From Brevibacterium sp. S22 (GTDB lineage Bacteria > Actinomycetota > Actinomycetes > Actinomycetales > Brevibacteriaceae), in assembly GCF_004745485.1 (NCBI RefSeq), contig NZ_RHFG01000001.1, forward strand, positions 62,001-126,000: a DNA stretch of 64,000 bases, written 5' to 3'. Positions 25,458 through 34,023 of the stretch are shown piece after piece (position 1 is the stretch's first letter; the number at the start of each line of letters is the position of its first letter). Made by a program: the position numbers and the translations under genes. Below the pieces are notes generated by a model. The model made no database searches. It was given only the letters and a program-made list of their open reading frames with translations, and had not been told where the DNA came from.

Positions 25458-25679
25458 ATGGAAATCAAGATCGGCGTCAAGCAGACTCAGCGCGAGATCG
25501 TCCTCGAAACGGACGAAGAGGCGAAGGCACTCGCCGCCCGCGTCGAAGAGACAATCCAGTCCGAAGGGCTGCTGACCTTCACTGATACGAAGGGCCGTCA
25601 GGTCTTCGTTCCCTCTGCTTCGCTCGGCTACCTCGAAATCGGTGCCGAGACAGCACATCGCGTGGGCTTCAGCGCCTGA
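25458..25679 (+). CDS. DUF3107 family protein (TB9.4-type)
   Basis: 73 aa, covering the whole DUF3107 family: MEIKIGVKQTQREIVLETDE at the start and VFVPSASLGYLEIGAE near the end. A good AAGGAG lies 6 nt before ATG 25458. A separate -10-like TAAGCT about 60 nt upstream suggests its own promoter. A small conserved actinobacterial protein of unknown role. Confidence 0.92.
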   Translation: MEIKIGVKQTQREIVLETDEEAKALAARVEETIQSEGLLTFTDTKGRQVFVPSASLGYLEIGAETAHRVGFSA

Positions 25680-25695
25680 GCTGCTCGCCCGAACA

Positions 25696-25736
25696 GCAGA
25701 AGGGGCCCCGGTCGTCGTGACCGGGGCCCCTTCTGC
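25696..25736 (+). terminator. Terminator after DUF3107
   Basis: Perfect 18-bp stem (25696-25713 with 25719-25736), 5-nt loop. It lies 16 nt after the stop and also faces the convergent ferritin-like gene. Confidence 0.9.
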
Positions 25737-25827
25737 TTCGACTGTGGATCATGTCTCGGCGGAGGAGCACATCGGGTCTGAGGCGGCCGTTTCGACAGGC
25801 TGCCCACGCAGCCGAAGAGGCCCTGAC

Positions 25828-26460
25828 TCAGGCGACGAGGCCGAGAGCCGACATGCGCCGCGAATGGTTCGACGTCACCGCCGGGATCAGCTCGACCACG
25901 AGGTCTTCGTCGAGGCCGAGGAACGGATCGGTGAGCAGACTTCGCGCCCGCCCCAGCGTCTCAGCGACGAGCTTGCGACCCCACAGCGCAAGCCGCGAGG
26001 CCAGCTGTGTGTCGACGGCCACTTCGGATGTCAGACGATTGCGCGCATATTCGCTGGCCCGTGTATCATCGAGAATTGCAATAGCCAGGCTGTATCCGGG
26101 CTCCGCGAGTTCGTCCACCGCCGTACGGTAGAAATCATTCATGATTCCGTCGAAGACGAATCCCTTCATGAGGCTTTCGTACCAGTCGCGGGGGCGAGTC
26201 CTTTCGGCCAGAGTGCTGAAGGTCGGCTCGAAGTGCCGACAGAGCTCGATCACATCCTGGCCCATCTGATCAATGTGCTGTGAGAGCTGTTCGAAGTTCG
26301 CGAATGACTGAGAGGCCAGCCGCGCCAGGATGACCTTGTCATCCAGATCCGCTGCGGTCGTCGCGTTTGTGGCCATACGTTCGAAACCGGTCAGCTCGCC
26401 GAACGCCAGAAGTGCGAGCGTTGCAGCATCATTACCGGCCAATGGGACAGAATCGGGCAT
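25828..26460 (-). CDS. Ferritin-like fold protein (Rv3210c-type)
   Basis: 210 aa all-helical protein of the ferritin-like group related to tRNA-(ms2io6A) hydroxylase. Candidate metal-ligand positions are FGELTGFERM in helix 1, NFEQLSQHIDQM in helix 2, and the later FVFDGIMNDFYRTAVDELAEPG and ASRLALWGRKLVAE. The usual ExxH pairs are not well preserved, so di-iron binding is uncertain. It has its own short divergent region with the DEAD-box gene, and a TAGTCT box 6 nt before the ATG suggests a leaderless mRNA. Biochemical role unknown. Confidence 0.75.
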   Translation of the reverse strand: MPDSVPLAGNDAATLALLAFGELTGFERMATNATTAADLDDKVILARLASQSFANFEQLSQHIDQMGQDVIELCRHFEPTFSTLAERTRPRDWYESLMKGFVFDGIMNDFYRTAVDELAEPGYSLAIAILDDTRASEYARNRLTSEVAVDTQLASRLALWGRKLVAETLGRARSLLTDPFLGLDEDLVVELIPAVTSNHSRRMSALGLVA

Positions 26461-26466
26461 AGTTCA

Positions 26467-26472
26467 AGACTA
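26467..26472 (-). promoter_or_regulatory. Candidate leaderless -10 box of the ferritin-like gene
   Basis: TAGTCT on the minus strand, exactly 6 nt before ATG 26460. Confidence 0.45.
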
Positions 26473-26520
26473 CCGGTTCGCACCATGACAAGCGCATACG
26501 CGCTAAAAGGAGTTTGGAAT

Positions 26521-28032
26521 ATGGCGGAGACAGAAGCGGACTTCGCAGAGCTGGGAGTCGCCGGACCGATCGTGGCCTCGCTGGCCTCAGCAGGAATCAC
26601 CCACCCCTTCCCCATCCAGTCCCTGACACTGCCCGTGGCACTGTCGGGCGCCGACATCATCGGGCAGGCGAAGACGGGCACCGGCAAGACCTTGGGCTTC
26701 GGCATCCCCCTGCTCCAACGCGTCGTCGGCAAGACCGAGGACTCCTCGTTCACTTCAGAGCCCGCGTCGACTCCCGAACACCGGGGCGACTCGACGGAGC
26801 CGCGGCTGCCGCAGGCCCTCGTCGTCGTGCCCACCCGTGAGCTGGCCAAGCAGGTCGCAGCCGATCTCGTCACCGCCTCGGTGCAGCGCGATATCGACAT
26901 CATGACGATCTACGGCGGTATGGACTTCGATCCGCAGATCAACCGGCTCAAGGCAGGCGTCGATGTCGTCGTCGGCACTCCCGGTCGTCTCCTCGACCTC
27001 TACGGTCGACGGATCCTCAGGCTCAACCGCGTCCGCACCGTCGTCCTCGACGAGGCTGATGAGATGCTCGACCTCGGCTTCCTGCCCGATGTGGAGAAGA
27101 TCATCAACGCCGTCCCTGCTCACCGCCAGACGATGCTGTTCTCTGCCACTATGCCCGGCGCGGTCATCACTCTGGCCCGCCGCTACATGAGCCAGCCCAC
27201 CCACATCCGCGCGCAGGACCACGAAGACCTGTCGCTGACGGGAAAGAACACGACGCAGTTCGTCTACCGTGCCCATTCGATGGACAAGTCCGAGCTCGTG
27301 GCGCGCATGCTGCGGGCCGAGGGCCGCGGCCGCACGATCATCTTCACCCGCACCAAGCGCACGGCAGACAAGCTCGCCGCTGAACTCGCGGACCGTGGCT
27401 TCGCCGTCAACGCCCTCCACGGTGATCTCGGCCAGTCTCAACGAGAGAAGGCTCTGAAGGCCTTCCGCGACGGCAAGGTCGACGTCCTCGTGGCCACGGA
27501 TGTCGCCGCCCGCGGCATCGACATCGACGATGTCACCCATGTCGTGAACTACCAGTGCCCCGAGGACGAGAAGACCTACGTCCACCGCATCGGACGGACC
27601 GGTCGTGCCGGCAACTCCGGTGTCGCTATGACCCTGGTCGACTGGGATGATATGCCGCGCTGGCGCCTGATCAACAAGGCCCTCGGCCTCGATTTCGACG
27701 AGCCCGCCGAAACCTATTCGACGTCACCGCACTTCTTCTCCGACCTGGGCATCCCGAAGGGCACCAAGGGTCGCCTGCCCCGCCAGCACGTCGAGGGCGC
27801 AGACGAGAAGAGCACCGGTGAGCGGAAGGATCGTCGCAGCTCCGGACGTGGCCGTTCCGATTCTCGCCGAGGCGGCTCATCCGAGCGTCGCGACTCCTCC
27901 TCCGACGCCGGCGAAGACAGCCGCAAACCACGTCGCCAACGCACGCGTCGCCGTACGCGTGGCGGCAGACCGGTCAACCGTGCCCAGGGCGGTCAGGGCG
28001 GACATCCCGCCTCCGACTCCGGCGAGGACTGA
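26521..28032 (+). CDS. DEAD-box RNA helicase (RhlE-like, Rv3211-type)
   Basis: 503 aa. Motifs in order: Q-motif region HPFPIQSLTLP, motif I AKTGTGKT, Ia PTRELA, Ib TPGR, II DEAD, III SAT, and in the second domain VATDVAARGID and VI HRIGRTGRAG. A Ser/Glu-rich insertion separates motif I from Ia, and the C-terminal ~90 residues are an Arg/Gly/Ser-rich tail that likely binds RNA. ATG 26521 follows AAAAGGAG by 8 nt; an ATG 36 nt upstream lacks this. Acts in RNA remodelling (ribosome assembly or mRNA decay). Confidence 0.92.
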   Translation: MAETEADFAELGVAGPIVASLASAGITHPFPIQSLTLPVALSGADIIGQAKTGTGKTLGFGIPLLQRVVGKTEDSSFTSEPASTPEHRGDSTEPRLPQALVVVPTRELAKQVAADLVTASVQRDIDIMTIYGGMDFDPQINRLKAGVDVVVGTPGRLLDLYGRRILRLNRVRTVVLDEADEMLDLGFLPDVEKIINAVPAHRQTMLFSATMPGAVITLARRYMSQPTHIRAQDHEDLSLTGKNTTQFVYRAHSMDKSELVARMLRAEGRGRTIIFTRTKRTADKLAAELADRGFAVNALHGDLGQSQREKALKAFRDGKVDVLVATDVAARGIDIDDVTHVVNYQCPEDEKTYVHRIGRTGRAGNSGVAMTLVDWDDMPRWRLINKALGLDFDEPAETYSTSPHFFSDLGIPKGTKGRLPRQHVEGADEKSTGERKDRRSSGRGRSDSRRGGSSERRDSSSDAGEDSRKPRRQRTRRRTRGGRPVNRAQGGQGGHPASDSGED

Positions 28033-28061
28033 TCTAACCGACTTCCCCGCACAGCCTGAAT

Positions 28062-28093
28062 GAAGGGCTCCGACCAGCTGGTCGGAGCCCTTC
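28062..28093 (+). terminator. Terminator after the DEAD-box gene
   Basis: Perfect 32-bp palindrome, 16 nt per arm, followed by TGCTTCC. It starts 29 nt beyond the stop. Confidence 0.88.
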
Positions 28094-28199
28094 TGCTTCC
28101 TCACACGCATGACTGTATTGTCCTGCGGATCGAACTGCGTTCGAACAAGGCCGCACCTGCACAGGGTCATCAACCGAACTCACGCCTGGGGCAGCCGAA

Positions 28200-28221
28200 C
28201 TCAGCCGTGGGCGCGGCTGAG
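28200..28221 (-). terminator. Possible terminator hairpin of the PHP gene
   Basis: CTCAGCCG (28200-28207) pairs with CGGCTGAG (28214-28221), loop of 6. It sits immediately beyond the PHP stop. There is no U-tract, so this is tentative. Confidence 0.35.
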
Positions 28222-28222
28222 C

Positions 28223-29080
28223 TCAGCCCTGGATATAGTCGACGCCGCCCGGTCGTGAGGCGGCACGGTCGAGCAGCTTCGCGAGCATATGGTCGGAAGT
28301 CACGTGCTCGCCGAGGCGGTTGGGCTTGCCCGTGCCGTGGTAGTCACTCGACCCGGTGACGATGAGGTCGTGCTCATGAGCCAGCCGCCGCATCGCTTCA
28401 CGCTCCTGCGGAGGGTTGTCCCGGTGGTCGACTTCGAGCCCGTCGAGGCCGGCGGCGATGAATTCCGTCATCGCCGAATCGGGAACGACCCGACCCCGCA
28501 TGGCCGCACGCGGATGGGCGAAGACCGAGACTCCCCCGGCCTCCCGAATGAGTCCGATCGCAGTGATCGGGTCGATCGTCGGCAGGGACACATGATATTT
28601 GCCCTGGCTGGACAGAATCGAGGAGAACGCCTCGGTGCGGTTGTCGACGACACCGGCCGCCACCAGCGCATCGGCGATATGCGGCCGGCCGATCGTAGCG
28701 TCCTCGCCTGAGACCGAGAGCACCGCATCCATATCGATCGGATAGTCCTCGGCCAGTCGTTCGATGATGAGGTGCGTGCGGTCGAGACGAGCCCGCCTCG
28801 TCTCCTGCACGACCTCGGCCAGCCCCGTATCGTACGGGTCGTGAAGGTAGGAGAGCAGGTGCACGCTGATCCCCTCGTAGCGGCAGGAGATCTCCATTCC
28901 CCGGACCAGCCCGAGTCCGTATACCCGGGCGGCATCTTCGGCAAGAGTCCACCCTGCGGTGGTGTCGTGGTCTGTGATGCCGACGACGTCGATGCCCTCC
29001 ATCGAGGCTTCTGAGATGAGTTCGGAAGGGGTCTGGGTCCCGTCCGAGAATGCGGTGTGCACATGGAGATCGATGACCAT
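28223..29080 (-). CDS. PHP-domain phosphoesterase (RNase AM/TrpH-like)
   Basis: 285 aa PHP-fold metal-dependent phosphoesterase. The N-terminus MVIDLHVHTAFSDG holds the HxH metal site, followed by GITDHDTTAGW, a central FAHPRA, and GLEVDHRDN and TGSSDYHGTGK near the end, all metal-binding PHP motifs. Relatives hydrolyse 3',5'-nucleoside bisphosphates or trim RNA 5' ends. ATG 29080 was chosen because the conserved core begins there and a TACACT box lies 6 nt upstream; the frame extends 51 nt further without support. Monocistronic. Confidence 0.88.
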   Translation of the reverse strand: MVIDLHVHTAFSDGTQTPSELISEASMEGIDVVGITDHDTTAGWTLAEDAARVYGLGLVRGMEISCRYEGISVHLLSYLHDPYDTGLAEVVQETRRARLDRTHLIIERLAEDYPIDMDAVLSVSGEDATIGRPHIADALVAAGVVDNRTEAFSSILSSQGKYHVSLPTIDPITAIGLIREAGGVSVFAHPRAAMRGRVVPDSAMTEFIAAGLDGLEVDHRDNPPQEREAMRRLAHEHDLIVTGSSDYHGTGKPNRLGEHVTSDHMLAKLLDRAASRPGGVDYIQG

Positions 29081-29086
29081 GGTCAC

Positions 29087-29092
29087 AGTGTA
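29087..29092 (-). promoter_or_regulatory. Candidate leaderless -10 box of the PHP gene
   Basis: TACACT on the minus strand, 6 nt before ATG 29080. Confidence 0.45.
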
Positions 29093-29146
29093 TCTGCATC
29101 TGTCGTTCCGACTTCCACGTGAACGCACCATGTCACTCCGTCCGTC

Positions 29147-29152
29147 TAGACT
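29147..29152 (+). promoter_or_regulatory. Candidate leaderless -10 box of the aminopeptidase P gene
   Basis: TAGACT at -12 to -7 of ATG 29159. Confidence 0.5.
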
Positions 29153-29158
29153 GGTGGC

Positions 29159-30685
29159 ATGACAGAGCAGAATTCAGATACCTCAGACTCGACTCAGGAC
29201 CTCGCGGACCGCGTCAACAATCGCTCGCACCGCCCGAATTCCACCGCCTTCCGCAATTTCGTCGCCTCCGGTTGGGACCGCACTCCGCTCAACGCCGAGG
29301 CTCTCGCCGCCGCCGGTTTCACCCCGACACGTCGGGCCGCAGTCTCCGCAGCTTTTCCCGGTGAACGTCTCGTCGTTCCTGCCGGCGGACTCAAGGTCCG
29401 CTCGAACGATACCGACTACCGCTTCCGCGCCCATTCCGCGTTCATCCACCTCACGGGCCTGGAAGCCGATTCCGAGCCCGATGCCGTTCTCGTCTTCGAA
29501 CCCGAGGGCGACGGCCACGAAGTGACCCTGTACTTCCGTCCCCGCGCCGGTGCCGACACCGAAGAGTTCTTCTCCGATTCCCGGTACGGCGAGTATTGGG
29601 TCGGACCGCGCGCCGACCTCGAGGCCATGTCCACGATGACCGGCATCGCCACGGAGAGCTCCGCCACCGTCGACGACGCGATCACGAAGGATCTGGGGGC
29701 GATCTCCGTGCGGCTGGTGCGCCAGGCCGACGCCCGCGTCGACGGAGTCATCGACCTCGCCCGCAGCCAGGTCCAGGCCGATCTCGAGACCTCCGAGGCC
29801 GGGGATGCGGAGCTCGCACAGATGCTGTCCGAGCTGCGCCTGATCAAAGACGACCATGAGATCGCACAGCTGCGCGAGGCCGTCTCCATCACCCGTGCGG
29901 GTTTCGACAACGTCGTGGCATCGCTGCCGAAGGCACTGGGACACCGTCGCGGTGAGAGGGTCGTCGAAACCGCGTTCGAGACCGCTGCCCGCTCCGACGG
30001 CAACGGTGTCGGCTACGACACGATCGCAGCCTCGGGCAACAATGCCTGCACCCTGCACTGGATCCGCAACGACGGTCAGGTCCGCGACGGCGACCTCATC
30101 CTCGTCGATGCCGGTGCCGAAGCCGATTCGCTGTACACTGCGGACATCACCCGCACCCTGCCCGTCTCGGGCACCTTCACCGAGGTGCAGGCGAAGATCT
30201 ACGATGCCGTGCTCGAAGCCTCCGATGCTGCATTCGCTGTGGCTGCCGATCACGCCGACCGCCCCGTGAAGTTCCGCGAAGTCCACGAGGCGGCCATGGA
30301 AGTCATCGCTAAACGACTCGAAGAGTTCGGCGTCCTGCCGGTCTCCGCAGCCGTTTCGCTCTCACCCGAAGGCCAGCAGCACCGCCGGTGGATGGTGCAC
30401 GGCACCAGTCACCACCTCGGACTCGACGTCCATGACTGTGCTCAGGCGCGGGCGGAGATGTACCTGGACGCCACCATCGAACCGGGAATGGTCTTCACCA
30501 TCGAACCCGGTCTGTACTTCAAATCCGATGACCAGCTGCTGCCCGAGGAATTCCGCGGCAACGGAGTGCGCATCGAAGACGATGTCCTCGTCACCGCCGA
30601 CGGTGTGGAGAACCTCTCCGCAGACTTCCCCCGCACCCGCACCGAGGTCGAGGCCTGGGTGCAGGGGCAGGCTCAGGAACGCTGA
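29159..30685 (+). CDS. pepP: Aminopeptidase P family protein (Xaa-Pro aminopeptidase)
   Basis: 508 aa metallopeptidase of the pita-bread fold that removes an N-terminal residue preceding proline. An N-terminal domain (about 1-200) is followed by the catalytic domain with ligands in LVDAGAEADSLYTADITRT (two Asp), HGTSHHLGLDVHD (His), TIEPGLYF (Glu) and GVRIEDDVLVT (Glu). It is cytoplasmic, with no signal peptide. The TGA shares its last base with the ATG of the P1 peptidase gene (TGATG), so the two hydrolases are coupled. Confidence 0.92.
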   Translation: MTEQNSDTSDSTQDLADRVNNRSHRPNSTAFRNFVASGWDRTPLNAEALAAAGFTPTRRAAVSAAFPGERLVVPAGGLKVRSNDTDYRFRAHSAFIHLTGLEADSEPDAVLVFEPEGDGHEVTLYFRPRAGADTEEFFSDSRYGEYWVGPRADLEAMSTMTGIATESSATVDDAITKDLGAISVRLVRQADARVDGVIDLARSQVQADLETSEAGDAELAQMLSELRLIKDDHEIAQLREAVSITRAGFDNVVASLPKALGHRRGERVVETAFETAARSDGNGVGYDTIAASGNNACTLHWIRNDGQVRDGDLILVDAGAEADSLYTADITRTLPVSGTFTEVQAKIYDAVLEASDAAFAVAADHADRPVKFREVHEAAMEVIAKRLEEFGVLPVSAAVSLSPEGQQHRRWMVHGTSHHLGLDVHDCAQARAEMYLDATIEPGMVFTIEPGLYFKSDDQLLPEEFRGNGVRIEDDVLVTADGVENLSADFPRTRTEVEAWVQGQAQER

Positions 30686-31776
30686 TGACCGACGCTGCCG
30701 CCCACGGTCCGGGTTCGGACTCACTGTCCGGCCCGGTCCGCGGGCGCGGAATCCTCGAGGTGCCCGGTATCCGCCTCGGGCATTCGGGCGAGCTCACCGA
30801 CTCCCGTCTGACCGGGATCACCGCTGTGCTGCCCCCGCCCGGTTCGACCGTCGGCGTCGATGTCCGCGGTGGCGGCCCCGCCACCCGTGAGACCGATGTC
30901 ATCGCCCCCGGAACTCATTCCTACGGCGCCGATGCGATCGTCCTCACCGGCGGCTCCGCCTTCGGGCTCAACGCCGTCTCAGGGGTCGTCGACGTCCTCG
31001 CCGAGGCGGGGCTCGGATTCCCCGCCCCCGGGCTCGCCGACGCGGTCATTCCGCTCGTCCCCGCAGCTGCGATCTTCGACCTCGGGCGCGGAGACGGCTC
31101 GGTGAACCCGCCGACACCAGCCGAAGGCGCCGAGGCGGCACGAGCGGCACTGTCCGGCGAGACAGTCGAGGTCCGAGGCAGCCTCGGAGCCGGAATCGGT
31201 GCCCGGTCAGGGTTTCAGAGTCTGCGCGGCGGCATCGGATCCTTCGCCGTCCGTCTGCCCGGCGGAATCACCGTCGCGGCTCTTGTGGTCGCGAATTCGC
31301 TGGGCACGATCGGCACACCGTCCGGCGGCCTGTGGACCGAGCCGCTGCTGCGCTCGTTTGGCCTCGATCTGCCGAGCGTGCACGGTCTTCCCACCACACC
31401 GCCGTCGCAGTCAGGCACCGCGGCGAAGAACACGACGATCGCCGTCGTCGCTACGGACGCACGACTCGATCCGGCACAGGTCACACGGATGGCCGCGGGA
31501 GCGCATGCCGGCATCTCCCGAGCCGTACAGCCCTCGCACACCCTCTTCGACGGCGACACGGTCTTCGGAATCGCCACCGGAGTCAACGACCTGTCCTCGA
31601 ATCACGACGTCGGCACCCGAGAACTCGTGATGATCACAGCAGCGGCCGCCGATGCCCTCAGTTTGGCAATCCTCGATGCCCATGCCTCGGCGACGCCCGT
31701 CCCCGGTACGTGGCAGCAGCCGCCGACGCTGAGTGAGATCGCACCGGACTTCGCGTCCGCGCTCACTGCTCTGTGA
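30685..31776 (+). CDS. P1-family (DmpA/NylC-like) N-terminal nucleophile hydrolase
   Basis: 363 aa. Family signatures LTGGSAFGLNAVSGV (about 88-102), LGAGIGARSGFQSLRGGIGS (about 167-186) and, most telling, KNTTIAVVATDA (248-259). In NylC-like enzymes autocleavage occurs between Asn and Thr at this motif; here that would be N249|T250, giving alpha and beta chains with Thr250 as nucleophile. Probably an aminopeptidase or amidase/esterase on small peptides or amides. Co-translated with pepP through a one-base overlap. Substrate unknown. Confidence 0.85.
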   Translation: MTDAAAHGPGSDSLSGPVRGRGILEVPGIRLGHSGELTDSRLTGITAVLPPPGSTVGVDVRGGGPATRETDVIAPGTHSYGADAIVLTGGSAFGLNAVSGVVDVLAEAGLGFPAPGLADAVIPLVPAAAIFDLGRGDGSVNPPTPAEGAEAARAALSGETVEVRGSLGAGIGARSGFQSLRGGIGSFAVRLPGGITVAALVVANSLGTIGTPSGGLWTEPLLRSFGLDLPSVHGLPTTPPSQSGTAAKNTTIAVVATDARLDPAQVTRMAAGAHAGISRAVQPSHTLFDGDTVFGIATGVNDLSSNHDVGTRELVMITAAAADALSLAILDAHASATPVPGTWQQPPTLSEIAPDFASALTAL

Positions 31777-31780
31777 CCAC

Positions 31781-31816
31781 AGAAGCGGGGCCCACCGTTC
31801 GGCGGACCCCGCTTCT
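31781..31816 (+). terminator. Bidirectional terminator between the P1 hydrolase and metallophosphoesterase genes
   Basis: 10-bp stem AGAAGCGGGG (31781-31790) with CCCCGCTTCT (31807-31816), extended by CC/GG inside. It is 4 nt after the P1 stop and faces the convergent phosphoesterase. Confidence 0.8.
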
Positions 31817-31880
31817 CTCAGCTGCCCTCAGGCCGCCCCGATCCATCGGCGGTGCTGAGGGTCTGCTCCGTTCAGGACCG

Positions 31881-33807
31881 TCAGTCGTTGCGAGCCGACT
31901 GAGCCTCTTCGGAGTCGAGTCCCTTCGGCTCCCTGATCTCCTTCTTCTGCTGAGTGTCGAAGCCGTCCTGACGCAGCAGCTTCTGCGATTCGGACTGCGC
32001 TGCGGCCTCGTCCTCGACCACGGTGAATCGGATCGTCTGTGTGAAGTCACGACCGTAGCGGTCGGTTCCGGTCACCTCGGCAGTGTGGGTTCCCAGGTCG
32101 AGGTCGGCGGGGATCGCCGTCCGCCACAGGTGCGAGCTCGACTGCCCGACATTGCCGGAGGTGCGCAGGTTCTGCGAGGCCGTGTACGGATCTGTGTACT
32201 CCCAGCCCTTCGCCAGGGCCTCGCCCTGGCCCGGCTGTGTGTGCTCGGACTGCTTCGGACTCTTACCGTCGAAGCTGACTTCGACGCGGGCGTCGGAGGT
32301 CCCGGCGAGGAAGCTCGAGGTCAGCCACGTCTCGCCCTGCTTGAGGTCGTCGCGAGTGACGACGCGCTCTGAGATCGCCTCCGGCGCGGTGCCCTCCTTG
32401 TCCGCATCCTGCCAGTCCTGCGCCTTCTGCGCCCAGTCGCGCCATTCCGGCGAGTTCACACCGAGCAGCAGCTGGTGATCGTCGGATTCGTTTCGCACCG
32501 TGTAGCGTTCGCTGCGCGAAGCACCGTCGTATTCGAGGGTGAGCACGCCCGGCTCCGAAGCGTCCTGTGTGAATGAGTACGGCAGGCCGTCGGCGTTGAG
32601 GCCACCGGAGTACCAGTCACCGGAGACGGCGCCGGCGACGATCTGCGTGTTCGGCAGCTTCTCGATCCCGGCCGCTGCCCATTCCCTGCGCGTCTCACCG
32701 GCCACGAGGTTCTCCTGCGTGTGCGTGTGTCCTCCGATGGTCACGGCGTTCGGGTAGTCGGCGATGACATCGTAGAACTCCTTCGCATTGTCGACGACGA
32801 CGTCCTTGTGAGTGAGGATGGGCGCGTGTGTGGCGATGACGACCTGCGCGTTCTTCGGCACATTCTTCAGATCGTTCTCCAGCCAGGTCAGCTGCTCGGC
32901 GGTGATGTTCTCCTTGTACTTCTTGTTGTTGGCCTTGCCCTCGTATTCGATGCTGTCGAGGACGACGAAGTGAGTCTTGCCGACGTCGTAGGAGAAGTAC
33001 GAGGGTCCGAACTGGTCGCGGAAGGTGTCGAGGGCGTGAGAGTCGTCGACCGCGTCATAGTCCTGATCGTGGTTGCCTGGAGCCACGCGTACGGGTCCAT
33101 TCATCTGCGAGTAGATGTCGCGGAGTTCGTCGTTGAGGCTGAGGTCGTCACCGACGTTGTCACCGAGCAGCAGCACTCCGCAGGCCCCGTAGTCGTTGCG
33201 GTCGGCGAGGTCGCCGACGGCTCCGTCGCGAGCGTAGCCCATCTCGGTCTTGTCATAGGCCTGGGTGTCGGAGGCGATCGGGCAGTTCTGGTCGTCTTTC
33301 GCCGTGGCCTGCGACTCGATCATCGGGAAGTTCACGGCCTTCGGCGTCTCGCCGGTGGGTTCGATGCCTCCGAACTCGAGGTCGCCGGAGCCTTCGGGCA
33401 GATGGTTGTAACTGAACTGTGCGACCTTGTCCTCGTCGACGGGCACCTGCCATCCGGAGGGCTGCGTGATCGAGACGGTCATGTTCTCGCGCACCGGCAG
33501 CTCATAGCGGCCGTCTCCGTCCGTCTGGACGACGTCGACTCCGTTCGACACCGCGACCCCGGAAACGCCCTTCTCATCACCGTCGAGCTTCGAGTTCTCA
33601 TTGACGTCGTCGAAGACCTGACCGGTGAACTTCTCCGGATCGTCGGCCTTGCCGCGGTCGACCTGGACGTGTCCTTCGTAGAGTTCGGCTGGTGCATCCG
33701 CGGCCATCCGCCGAGGCGGGAGAGAGAAGCGGGGCGAAGAGCGAGAGCGCGGCGCAGGCTCCCAAACCTGCGGCAGCGGTGCGCGGACGGATTCGTCGTG
33801 TCTGCAT
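31881..33807 (-). CDS. Secreted calcineurin-like metallophosphoesterase, apparent 1-base frameshift after the signal peptide
   Basis: The long frame (31881-33707, 608 aa) starts MAADAPAELYEGHVQVDRG and has no ribosome site. An SdrD-B-like domain follows (about 25-80: FTGQVFDDVNENSKLDGDE). Next is a metallophosphoesterase domain with LLLGDNVGDD, VAPGNHDQDYD, VVIATHAPI and IGGHTHTQ, then a C-terminal beta-rich domain. In another minus frame directly upstream, ATG 33807 (after AGGAGAAA) encodes a clear signal peptide, MQTRRIRPRTAAAGLGACAA... ending in SPASA. Removing one G from GGATGGCC (about 33703-33706) would join them as ASADAADAPAEL. So the gene is frameshifted, or the sequence has an error. 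Likely an extracellular phosphodiesterase or phosphatase. Confidence 0.75.
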
Positions 33808-34011
33808 GGATTTCTCCTGTATTCGACTGTGGCGGGTTCTGCCGAGAAACGACCCTAGGGAGACGGTGCGACAACGAGGTGAAGAAGGCAGGACTGCTTG
33901 ATGAATAGGAAAAGAGTCCGAGTGGAACCCGATGCCCACCGTGCTCACCGCCGCCGACTGTGATCTGGGTTCAATTCGCGGGTTCGGCCTCTCAGGAGTC
34001 CACGCACCACG

Positions 34012-34017
34012 TAGTCT
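34012..34017 (+). promoter_or_regulatory. Candidate leaderless -10 box of the MgtE-N/CBS gene
   Basis: TAGTCT at -12 to -7 of ATG 34024. The 33808-34023 gap between divergent genes shows no other clear signal. Confidence 0.5.
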
Positions 34018-34023
34018 GAGACC

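Noticed and set aside
28140..28222. Repeated CCGAACTCA-like words after the DEAD-box terminator
   Set aside because: Short, few copies, and partly explained by the hairpin next to the PHP stop.
33840..33880. PHO-box-like direct repeat upstream of the metallophosphoesterase
   Set aside because: The CTTCACC...GTCGCACC similarity to phosphate-starvation boxes is too weak to call.
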